Positions 1 through 6,568 of a DNA stretch of 13,512 bases are shown one piece after another; the stretch's first letter is position 1, and the number at the start of each line of letters is the position of its first letter. The translations under genes were made by a program, and so were the position numbers. Origin of the DNA: Prevotellaceae bacterium UBA4332 (GTDB lineage: Bacteria; Bacteroidota; Bacteroidia; Bacteroidales; Bacteroidaceae). Below the pieces are notes generated by a model. It had not been told where the DNA came from. It saw nothing but the letters and a program-made list of their open reading frames with translations, and did no database searches. The DNA lies in NCBI GenBank assembly GCA_002394365.1, contig DGTQ01000019.1, positions 1 to 13,512 on the forward strand, read 5' to 3'.

Positions 1-165
1 TATATATAATAATATGATATTAAATTATACTACTTACACTTTGCTTATATATGCTATGTTATTTTTACAATGTGTCACCTGATAATTGCCGTCTGTATGT
101 TGCAACCACCTTAATGTCTTAATGTCTTATTGTCTTATTGTCTTCGTTTTGAAATATTAGAATGT
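1..165. other. AT-rich region downstream of ygiQ
   Basis: No gene is visible here. It is strongly AT-rich at its left end and holds the 8-bp repeat array listed separately. I see no hairpin with a T-tract that would terminate the minus-strand ygiQ transcript. Confidence 0.5.
110..144. repeat. 8-bp tandem repeat, about 4.4 units
   Basis: Four consecutive octamers of the form CTTAwTGT (two CTTAATGT then two CTTATTGT) plus a partial copy. The array begins about 22 bases downstream of the ygiQ stop. It resembles the 7-bp arrays elsewhere in this window in lying just beyond a gene end, although its period is 8. Confidence 0.85.
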
Positions 166-2085
166 TTACGTCTTTCCCTTTTTCTTCTTCCCCCTTTTGT
201 TGTAATTTGAGGTTGGAGCACCCCCTTTTACTCCCTCTTTCACTCCCTCTTGCTTATACCAGAAGAAATACTGTCGCTGGGCGAGTTTCTCCTTCTGAGT
301 CTTAGCAGTAAACACTGGTTCGAGGGTGTAGGGGTCATAGCCTGTGTAGTACATCTCAGTGGCGGTGGTCATGGGGGTTGGTGTGAAGTCCTGCACCTGC
401 TCCAGTTTGTAGCCCATCTTCCTTGTGAGGTCGGCAAGCTGAGCCATATCCTGATTACGGCATCCAGGGTGGGAGGATATGAAGTAAGGGATGAGCTGCT
501 GGCGCAAGCCTTCCTCCTTGTTGATGCGGTCGAAGATACGCTTGAAGTCATAGAATAGTTTGAAGGAGGGCTTACGCATATAATTGAGCACCACGTCTGA
601 GGTATGCTCGGGTGCCACCTTCAGACGGCCGCTGACGTGGCGTGTGATGAGCTCGCGGGTGTATCTACGTGCCGACTCGTTGGCTTTCTCGTCTTTGCTA
701 TGATGGAGCAGGAGGTCATAGCGCACTCCTGAGCCTATGAAGCTCTTCTTCACCTCGGGCAGGGCATCGACGGCATGGTAGATATCGAGCAGGGCGCTGT
801 GGTCGGTGTTGAGATTGGGACACACCTGGGGGTGAAGGCAGGAGGGACGCTTGCAAGCCTCGCAAGCCTTCATGTTCCTGCCATGCATGCCATACATATT
901 GGCTGACGGACCGCCGAGGTCGGAGAGATAGCCCTTGAAGTCGGGCAGCTTGACTATCTCCTTCACCTCCTTCATGATGCTCTCCTTGCTGCGACAGGCT
1001 ATGAACTTACCCTGGTGGGCGGAGATGGTGCAGAAGGCACATCCGCCGAAACAGCCTCTGTGGAGGTTGACGGAGAATTTTATCATCTCGTAGGCTGGTA
1101 TGCGCTTGCCCTTGTACTTGGGATGGGGCACACGCTGGTAGGGCAAATCGAAGGAGGCGTCTATCTCCTCCGTTGTCATGGGGGGATAGGGGGGATTGAT
1201 GACAACGCAGGGCGTTGTCAGTGCACAGTTCTCAGTTCTCAGTTCACTGTTATTCGTAAACTCAGACGCTCCTGTTTGCAGGCTTTCACTGTGAACTGTG
1301 AACTGTGAACTGTGAACTGCTAACAGTGGCTGAATGAGCCTGCTGGCGTGATACTTGTTTGATTCCTCCTCTACGTGGCGGAAGTTCTCGGCTTGTGCCC
1401 TCTTGCTTTGCAAACATTCTTCGTGGGAGTGGAGGACTATGTCGTCATCAGTAATGGTAATGTCCTCACGCGGAGCGAGATAGACTATCTGTGGTGTGTC
1501 TCGCAACTGCCTCAGCGTCTTGCCCTCGGAGAGTCCTTTGGCAAGGGCAAGGGTAACCTTTTCGCCCATGCCGTAGGTTATCATGTCGGCTCCCGACTCG
1601 CAGAGGATGCAGGGACGCAGTGAGTCCGACCAATAGTCGTAATGCGTCACGCGACGCAGGGATGCCTCGATGCCTCCCAGTATTACTGGCACATCGGGGA
1701 AGAGCTGTTTGAGAATCTTAGTATAGACGATGGAGGGATATTCAGGGCGGCAGTCATGCCTGCCGTCGGGCGAATAGGCATCCTCGGAACGCAGGCGCTT
1801 GTTGGCTGTATATTTGTTGACCATAGAATCCATAGCCCCTGGCGAGATGCCGAAGAAGAGACGGGGCTTGCCCAGCTTCTTGAAGTCGCGGTAGTCGCCA
1901 TGCCAGTCGGGTTGGGGCACGATAGCCACCCTGTAGCCAGCTGCCTCGAGGGTACGACCTATGACAGCGGCACCGAATGACGGGTGGTCAACATAGGCGT
2001 CGCCAGAAAAGAGTATGACGTCGAGCTCTGTCCAGCCTCGCAGTTCGCACTCTTTCTTTGTTGTGGGCAGGAAATCAGTCAGCAT
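166..2085 (-). CDS. ygiQ: YgiQ family radical SAM protein
   Basis: A 639-residue protein of the YgiQ (UPF0313) family, a radical SAM group whose physiological reaction is not established. The radical SAM cluster motif CFGGCAFC (C-x3-C-x2-C) is at residues 345-352, preceded by the family's N-terminal domain (about 1-250) and the conserved VVINPPYPPMT segment at 294-304. A second cysteine group lies at residues 408-422. Two features look acquired. Residues about 256-292, just before the conserved INPP segment, are encoded by 7-bp tandem repeats and appear to be an in-frame insertion relative to the family members I know. The tail contains EGVKEGVK at 613-620 from a 12-bp repeat and ends in a lysine-rich stretch. 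The start overlaps the end of the upstream 110-residue gene by 11 bases, so the two are probably translated from one message. Family assignment is firm; function is unknown. Confidence 0.95.
   Translation of the reverse strand: MLTDFLPTTKKECELRGWTELDVILFSGDAYVDHPSFGAAVIGRTLEAAGYRVAIVPQPDWHGDYRDFKKLGKPRLFFGISPGAMDSMVNKYTANKRLRSEDAYSPDGRHDCRPEYPSIVYTKILKQLFPDVPVILGGIEASLRRVTHYDYWSDSLRPCILCESGADMITYGMGEKVTLALAKGLSEGKTLRQLRDTPQIVYLAPREDITITDDDIVLHSHEECLQSKRAQAENFRHVEEESNKYHASRLIQPLLAVHSSQFTVHSESLQTGASEFTNNSELRTENCALTTPCVVINPPYPPMTTEEIDASFDLPYQRVPHPKYKGKRIPAYEMIKFSVNLHRGCFGGCAFCTISAHQGKFIACRSKESIMKEVKEIVKLPDFKGYLSDLGGPSANMYGMHGRNMKACEACKRPSCLHPQVCPNLNTDHSALLDIYHAVDALPEVKKSFIGSGVRYDLLLHHSKDEKANESARRYTRELITRHVSGRLKVAPEHTSDVVLNYMRKPSFKLFYDFKRIFDRINKEEGLRQQLIPYFISSHPGCRNQDMAQLADLTRKMGYKLEQVQDFTPTPMTTATEMYYTGYDPYTLEPVFTAKTQKEKLAQRQYFFWYKQEGVKEGVKGGAPTSNYNKRGKKKKGKT
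220..249. repeat. 12-bp repeat coding the YgiQ tail
   Basis: Read on the minus strand, GAGGGAGTGAAA is followed by GAGGGAGTAAAA and a degenerate third unit, giving EGVK-EGVK-GG near the YgiQ C-terminus. The same octamer GAGGGAGT recurs at 2093-2128 and in related form at 2583-2635. Confidence 0.8.
1200..1318. repeat. Inverted heptamer arrays inside ygiQ
   Basis: On the plus strand three CAGTTCT-type units (1226-1246) face four exact GTGAACT units (1291-1318); the units are near reverse complements, so the arms can pair. At the left edge a perfect 9-bp inverted repeat, TGACAACGC/GCGTTGTCA with a 3-base loop (1200-1220), abuts the conserved coding sequence. The whole block is translated within ygiQ (residues about 256-295). 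Because the unit is 7 bp, gain or loss of one unit would shift the reading frame. Confidence 0.85.
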
Positions 2086-2407
2086 TTTTACTAACTCCCT
2101 CTTCTACTCCCTCATCCACTCCCCTTTCACTATATAGCACAAGGAGATTATGGAGGGCTGTCGGTTTCATGTTGGGATGATAGAGCACCTCGAAACAGAA
2201 GTCGAGCAGTGCCTTGTCCTGAGCATTGGTGGACTCGATGAGGGCACGGGTATTGAGACGCAGTTTTTCGAGCACGCTATCGTTTATGATACCGTTGCTG
2301 TCCACGAGGTTACGAAACAAAGAGTATTTCTCTATTGTAGCGAGGTGTTCGTCGCTAATCTGCATGGCACGTGTGCCAGAGGCGTTGGAAGTGATGGTGT
2401 ATTCCAC
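2075..2407 (-). CDS. Hypothetical protein, 110 aa
   Basis: I do not recognise this protein. It is predicted soluble and mostly helical, with no signal peptide, membrane segment or known motif. The start used is GTG at 2407, directly next to a 7-bp repeat array; an in-frame stop lies two codons upstream. The alternative is the ATG of residue 15 (position 2365), which would give 96 residues and may be the real start, since GTG starts are uncommon in this group. The last residues, RGVDEGVEEGVS (95-105 region), are encoded by the same 12-bp repeat that forms the YgiQ tail, so the ancestral C-terminus may have been shorter. The stop overlaps the ygiQ start, which implies co-transcription and probable translational coupling with ygiQ. 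Confidence 0.7.
   Translation of the reverse strand: MEYTITSNASGTRAMQISDEHLATIEKYSLFRNLVDSNGIINDSVLEKLRLNTRALIESTNAQDKALLDFCFEVLYHPNMKPTALHNLLVLYSERGVDEGVEEGVSKNAD
2093..2128. repeat. 12-bp repeat coding tail of 110-aa gene
   Basis: Three 12-bp units on the minus strand, each containing GRGGAGT or GAGGGAGT, encode ERGVD-EGVE-EGVS. They match the repeat at the ygiQ tail in unit length and core. Confidence 0.8.
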
Positions 2408-2435
2408 AAGTTATAAGTTATAAGTTACCAGTTAT
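2408..2435. repeat. 7-bp tandem repeat, 4 units
   Basis: Four consecutive heptamers on the plus strand: AAGTTAT, AAGTTAT, AAGTTAC, CAGTTAT. The array abuts the GTG proposed as the start of the minus-strand 110-residue gene and would lie in its 5' untranslated region. Confidence 0.85.
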
Positions 2436-2582
2436 TTTTCTTAAGGGAGTGCTTGCTGGAGTTCCAGGGGAGTGTCGCTCGCTTTTCTTGCTCTGGCAAG
2501 CCAACAAGTTGGAGCGGCTCGTTGGAGTTTCAGGGACATATGTCTTTCTTGCGCTCCATTAGGTGCTCAGGCGAGCAAGCTC
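2436..2582. repeat. Intergenic repeat-like block
   Basis: This spacer contains two near-identical 13-mers, TGGAGTTCCAGGG (2457-2469) and TGGAGTTTCAGGG (2523-2535), short inverted repeats such as CTTGC/GCAAG and CCAAC/GTTGG, and several GGGAGTG runs. The mix looks like a dispersed intergenic element rather than a gene; an open frame across it (2453-2881, plus) runs into the antisense of the next gene and is not credible. No Bacteroidota -7 element is visible on the minus strand, so the promoter of the downstream pair is unidentified. Confidence 0.45.
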
Positions 2583-2635
2583 GGAGTCCTCCTCCTTACT
2601 CCCTTTACTCCCCATTTACTCCCTCTTACTCCTCC
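2583..2635. repeat. Noncoding copy of the GGGAGTAA repeat
   Basis: Immediately after the stop of the 955-residue gene, the minus strand carries several GGAGTAA/GGGAGTAAA units at 10-12-base spacing. It is the noncoding relative of the 12-bp repeats that are translated at the ends of the two downstream genes. Confidence 0.7.
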
Positions 2636-5503
2636 TTACTTCTCTCTACCCAAGAAGGCGAGTATGCCACGCATGATGAGGGCACGCTGATTGCTGTCGC
2701 TTATGCACTCAAGGGGGAAGCCCATGACGAAGGACCGTCCTGGGGTGGCTACGGCTGCCGTCTGCCCGTTGGTATATTGCATAGCCACGAAGGCAGAGCC
2801 CTGCGGCTGGAGTATGTCGCTGCGAGTAGTGGCATAGTGATGTTCGTTGAGGGTGTTGGTGATGGTGAGCGTCTGTCCTAAGCCCGTCACCATGCCATTG
2901 AGTTCCTTCACCGTACCCCCGAAGGCACAGCCCAGCGTGTTTTGCAGGAAGGCCGCCTCCTGGTCGTTCTCCAGCATATCGCTTGCCACGTAAGAGCCCG
3001 AGACGAGAAGTTTGCCACGATACTCCCTCAGCTGGCGCTGCATCTGGCGCGAGAAGGTCTTGTAGGGCTTCAGGGAATGGCCGTCGTTGCGCTCATTGCC
3101 CAGCAGGAGGTCGAGCACCTCATAGCGTGAGAGGTCCACGCCTCCCCACTCCACCACCTGTCTGGTGGCACTTACTATGTTATACTTTCCTGCAGAGGCT
3201 ATGGCAAAGGCGTGTTCGGCTACGTAGTTGAAATCGTTGCCTGCGATGAACGTGCCCTGCAACTCCTGACCAGAATAGCCGAAGGCACTTGGACCCTCGC
3301 TGCCTGCCGAAGAGGTGGAAAAGACCTGCTGCTGTCCGCTCCACCCTGCCGTAACGCCATAGCTGACGCCAGGGTCGTCGCTGATGTCGAAGCCCTTGTC
3401 ATCGTAGCCGTCGCGAACGGCTGGCGAGGAGAGCCTCTGGAAACCGTTGACCACCACTACCGTAGGGGCTTCTGCCGAGTGATAGAGCACGCAGAGTTCC
3501 TCGGTGGGGAAACTCTCGCCGCCAGCATTGGTGGCCGTCACCCTGAAACGATACATCACATTGGGCACGAGTGGCAGGGAGAAGCGACTCTGGCTTACCT
3601 GAGTGCCATTGTCATAACCCCTGTCTCCTACAGCCATATAGACGTTGTAGCCTGTGGACTTGGCAGAGGACTCGTCGTCGTCCTTGCATGGCACCCACGT
3701 AAGGGAGGCTGTGCCCTGCTTGCTCAGAGAGATGGAGAAATTCTCTGGTGCCAGGGGTTGCACCACCACCTGCTTCTGACCGTGTGCCTCAGCCTCGAAG
3801 CGCAATATCGTCTTGTAGATAGAACGGGCGAGGGTAAACTTGAAATCTGGGTCGTGGGCCAGTTTCATATCAGGAAAACTCTGGTGCGACAGAGTCTCGA
3901 AGATAGCCGAGGGCACAGAGGGATAGCGCGTCTCGCTATAGTTGCGGTCGTAGAGGTCTCTCCATGCCCACTTGCCGTAGTGGGAGCGGAGGTCTTTCAG
4001 CGACTGGTCGAGCAACCTCTGGGCAAGGTCCTTAGAGTGTTCTCGCGAGATGCCCGAGGGCAGTTTGCCCTCATCGAAATTGGTGGAGCAGACAGCGAGC
4101 GAACCATGTATGGACTGCATATCCTTGTTGTATCCTGCATCGGAATGTATGGCGAGGCTCAGGTCGATAGGCACGTTCTTACCCTCGTTATGGGGATTGA
4201 AGGGAGAACCGCCATTGAGCCAGTTAAGCATCTTGGAGCGCACGTTGATGTCGTCCTTGTAATCGTCCTCTCCCTTGTAGCCAGCATACACACTGTAGGG
4301 TGCGCCTGCCCACTGGGCATAATAGCGTGCTCCCTCGAAACAGCGAGCCATGCCACTCGTGGCTCCTCCACGGGAGATATTGCCCATACCACCGCCAAAG
4401 CGCACGGCATCGGTAGTGACGACACCCTTGGAGGGCGAACAGGCAGAGACGACAACCTTGTTGGCAGAGGAACTTCCTGCATCGAAATCGAAGGTGCCGA
4501 GATACACCCACGTGCCTCCGCCCATCTGCTGGTTTACGTAGAAATCTGTCCTCTCTCCCTTGTGATACACGCTGTATAACGCCCTGTCAACACTCTTATC
4601 CTCTGTAGTATAACTTACATAGACGGCATACCTGCCTGCCTTGGGCAACTGGGGCTGATAGGTGGCAGAGGAACAGTCGTCGGCATGGGTGGCACTGATG
4701 CGTCTTACGGTGCCTTTCTCGAAGGGGTTATAGCCATCGGGGATGGTGTCTGAGGGCATGGCAAAGCCCGCTGCCTTTGCCGTCTGCCAGTTGCCTGTAC
4801 GATTATTCTCGCTATAGCCCACGTGGGCACCATCATTATCCACTATCACCTCTGCCCTCTGCCAGTCTCGCTCGCGAGGGGTGAAGACATTGGCGCCTGC
4901 CCTCTCGAGCATCGGTATGAGGTAAGGCACTACTATGGTCTGGGTGAAAAGGTCCTCGGTGGTGGAGAAGAAGAAAGGTCGCTGCCATTTCCAGAAGCCC
5001 TTCGCCTTGTCATAATACCTGCCATGGCTCTGCCACAAGGCTATGTGTCTGCCTTCCAGACCTGCTGTTATGGTGTTGGGACGCGACACGTTGGTTACCC
5101 ACGCACTGCCGTCATACTGCGCATCGCCCCACCAGCCGCCATGAGAACGCTTGCGACGCTTCTTTTCCTTCTCTGCCTCTCTGTCGCCTGCTGCCTCCTC
5201 GGCACTCTCGACAAACTGTTCCAGCGGTCTGCCCATCACCATGATGCTCACGTCATAGTAGCCATACTGCTTTGGCAGGTCCTTGCGCAGACGTTTTCTG
5301 GCTTTCTTGTATATCTTCTTGACCGATTTCCTGGTGAAGGTCTGTTCGGCAAATTCGGCATCCATATAGAGATAGATGATGTTGCCTGCATCGTCTATCT
5401 TCATCTCCTGAATGTGCTCCTCTATATTATCAGCATGACATGGCGTTGTGCAACACCATGTCATGAACAGGAGCAAGTATGCTATTGTTGAGCGTATTCT
5501 CAT
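2636..5503 (-). CDS. Secreted amidase-like protein with golvesin-type domain
   Basis: A 955-residue exported protein of the type usually annotated 'xanthan lyase' or golvesin C-terminal-like domain protein in Bacteroidota. Residues 1-24 form a signal peptide (charged start, hydrophobic core, cleavage likely after CHA). An Amidase_3-like zinc hydrolase fold is suggested by four candidate residues: H160 (QSHG), E183 (TTEDL), H453 (LAIHSD) and the catalytic-type E536 (IFETLSH). Between E183 and H453 lies a golvesin/xanthan-lyase-like beta domain (about 215-375, including YAVYVSY and TWVYLGTFDF), so the hydrolase appears split by an inserted domain. Residues about 585-675 form a fibronectin type III-like module, and 680-955 an uncharacterised C-terminal domain. 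A likely role is peptidoglycan or glycan processing in the periplasm or at the surface; the substrate is inferred, and the 'xanthan lyase' name should not be taken literally. Its ATG overlaps the upstream acyltransferase stop (ATGA), implying coupled translation. Confidence 0.8.
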   Translation of the reverse strand: MRIRSTIAYLLLFMTWCCTTPCHADNIEEHIQEMKIDDAGNIIYLYMDAEFAEQTFTRKSVKKIYKKARKRLRKDLPKQYGYYDVSIMVMGRPLEQFVESAEEAAGDREAEKEKKRRKRSHGGWWGDAQYDGSAWVTNVSRPNTITAGLEGRHIALWQSHGRYYDKAKGFWKWQRPFFFSTTEDLFTQTIVVPYLIPMLERAGANVFTPRERDWQRAEVIVDNDGAHVGYSENNRTGNWQTAKAAGFAMPSDTIPDGYNPFEKGTVRRISATHADDCSSATYQPQLPKAGRYAVYVSYTTEDKSVDRALYSVYHKGERTDFYVNQQMGGGTWVYLGTFDFDAGSSSANKVVVSACSPSKGVVTTDAVRFGGGMGNISRGGATSGMARCFEGARYYAQWAGAPYSVYAGYKGEDDYKDDINVRSKMLNWLNGGSPFNPHNEGKNVPIDLSLAIHSDAGYNKDMQSIHGSLAVCSTNFDEGKLPSGISREHSKDLAQRLLDQSLKDLRSHYGKWAWRDLYDRNYSETRYPSVPSAIFETLSHQSFPDMKLAHDPDFKFTLARSIYKTILRFEAEAHGQKQVVVQPLAPENFSISLSKQGTASLTWVPCKDDDESSAKSTGYNVYMAVGDRGYDNGTQVSQSRFSLPLVPNVMYRFRVTATNAGGESFPTEELCVLYHSAEAPTVVVVNGFQRLSSPAVRDGYDDKGFDISDDPGVSYGVTAGWSGQQQVFSTSSAGSEGPSAFGYSGQELQGTFIAGNDFNYVAEHAFAIASAGKYNIVSATRQVVEWGGVDLSRYEVLDLLLGNERNDGHSLKPYKTFSRQMQRQLREYRGKLLVSGSYVASDMLENDQEAAFLQNTLGCAFGGTVKELNGMVTGLGQTLTITNTLNEHHYATTRSDILQPQGSAFVAMQYTNGQTAAVATPGRSFVMGFPLECISDSNQRALIMRGILAFLGREK

Positions 5504-6048
5504 ACGGCAAACTTCTCTGGATATTTTCCCTTAAAATCTTTGAAATACTCTTTTATCATCTTCATCTCCGACTCTACGTCGCCATTGGGAATAAAACTCC
5601 TGGTACACTTGATGAGTTTCTTCTCGAAATCCACACCATAGAGCAAGACGGGGATCTCTGCCTTTGCCGCCACAAAGTAGAACCCCTTCTTCCACTCGGG
5701 ATTTCGGCTGCGGGTGCCCTCTGGCGTTATGCACAGGCGGAAGGTCCTTGCCTTGCGAGCCGCATTGGCAAGGGTATCTGTCATCGACATGTGCTTCTGC
5801 CTGTAAACGGGTATGCCGCCTGTTCTCTTGAAGAAAATACTGAGGGGCCAGATGAACCACTCGTTTTTCATGAGGTAATTGATTTTCATGCCCTCGGCTC
5901 TGGAATACAGCTGACCGAGGATGAAATCCCAGTTACTCGTATGAGGCGCAAGGCAAATGATGAACTTGTCAGGATGCTCCACCGTAACTTCCTTTTTCCA
6001 GCCCATCTTCTTGTATAACAGCCAGGAGCAGATTTTCTGTAACAACAT
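5500..6048 (-). CDS. PlsC-like acyltransferase
   Basis: A 182-residue member of the lysophospholipid acyltransferase (PlsC) superfamily. The catalytic H-x4-D motif is HTSNWD at residues 36-41; the second motif is GGIPVYR at 77-83, the phosphate-binding motif TPEGTRSR at 108-115, and a PVLLYGVD segment follows at 133-140. Such enzymes transfer an acyl chain to a glycerophosphate or similar hydroxyl at the inner face of the membrane. It is shorter than typical PlsC proteins (about 240 residues) and has no strong N-terminal membrane helix, so the acceptor might not be lysophosphatidate. It lies 19 bases downstream of the 91-residue gene and overlaps the amidase-like gene by 4 bases, so the three form a probable operon. 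Superfamily is firm, substrate unknown. Confidence 0.88.
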   Translation of the reverse strand: MLLQKICSWLLYKKMGWKKEVTVEHPDKFIICLAPHTSNWDFILGQLYSRAEGMKINYLMKNEWFIWPLSIFFKRTGGIPVYRQKHMSMTDTLANAARKARTFRLCITPEGTRSRNPEWKKGFYFVAAKAEIPVLLYGVDFEKKLIKCTRSFIPNGDVESEMKMIKEYFKDFKGKYPEKFAV

Positions 6049-6067
6049 TTCTCTTTTTCCTGTTTTT

Positions 6068-6343
6068 TTATGAATGGAGATTGCCTATCTGGTCCACGTA
6101 ATCGTTGACGTCGTTGTTGAAGCTGTGTATCAGTTTCTTGTAGTATTCCTTGGCCTTCATGCCTGGTTCGGGATGAGATACTCTCATGATGTAGTCGGAA
6201 TGTGTTCTCATGAGCGATTTCAACAAGGTGTTCAGATTAGCCTCGTCAGAATTATTGCTATACAATGCTGTTGCCACGCTCTCTGCAAACAGTTCGCTGC
6301 AGATGTAATTAATCTCCTTTTTTAAGTCTCTCTTGTTTGCCAT
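6068..6343 (-). CDS. Hypothetical protein, 91 aa
   Basis: A small charged, helical protein starting MANKRDLKKE, with no signal peptide, membrane segment or motif I recognise. It resembles small conserved hypothetical proteins of Bacteroidota, but I cannot name the family. It is the first gene of a probable operon with the PlsC-like acyltransferase (19-base gap) and the secreted amidase-like protein, and a good Bacteroidota promoter lies about 70 bases upstream of its ATG. The coding call rests on position, spacing and promoter. Confidence 0.75.
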   Translation of the reverse strand: MANKRDLKKEINYICSELFAESVATALYSNNSDEANLNTLLKSLMRTHSDYIMRVSHPEPGMKAKEYYKKLIHSFNNDVNDYVDQIGNLHS

Positions 6344-6384
6344 AGTCTTAACTCCATTTATAGATTACGATTTTTTTGTATTGG

Positions 6385-6445
6385 CAAAATTACTTTTTGC
6401 TCTATTTTCATCCTCAAAGGTAGCAAAAAAAAGTTTCCTAACAAA
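6385..6445 (-). promoter_or_regulatory. Bacteroidota promoter(s) for the minus-strand operon
   Basis: On the minus strand TACCTTTG (6415-6422) matches the -7 consensus TAnnTTTG, and TTTG (6442-6445) lies 19 bases upstream, matching the -33 element and spacing. A second -7 match, TAATTTTG, is at 6385-6392, closer to the gene. Either would drive the 91-residue gene and the genes after it. Confidence 0.65.
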
Positions 6446-6517
6446 CAAAAGTGATGTTTTTTGGCATTTTTTTTGATATTAAGTAATGTTTTCGTACATT
6501 ATATCAGTAATTTTTTG

Positions 6518-6525
6518 TACTTTTG
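6518..6525 (+). promoter_or_regulatory. proS promoter, -7 element
   Basis: TACTTTTG fits the TAnnTTTG consensus and lies about 44 bases before the proS start. No convincing -33 TTTG is seen at the usual distance; a TTTTC run at 6489-6493 is the nearest candidate. The region is divergent with the minus-strand promoter at 6415-6445. Confidence 0.65.
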
Positions 6526-6568
6526 CAAAGATTAACAAGGTAATTCTAAATAAAAATACGAAAATAAA

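Noticed and set aside
2453..2881. 142-codon plus-strand open frame across the intergenic block
   Set aside because: It runs from repeat-like spacer into the antisense of the amidase-like gene and has Ser/Pro-rich simple sequence with no support.
3212..4579. 455-codon plus-strand open frame
   Set aside because: It lies wholly opposite the amidase-like gene, whose domains and signal peptide are clear; the antisense product is low in recognisable motifs and typical of a shadow frame in GC-rich coding DNA.
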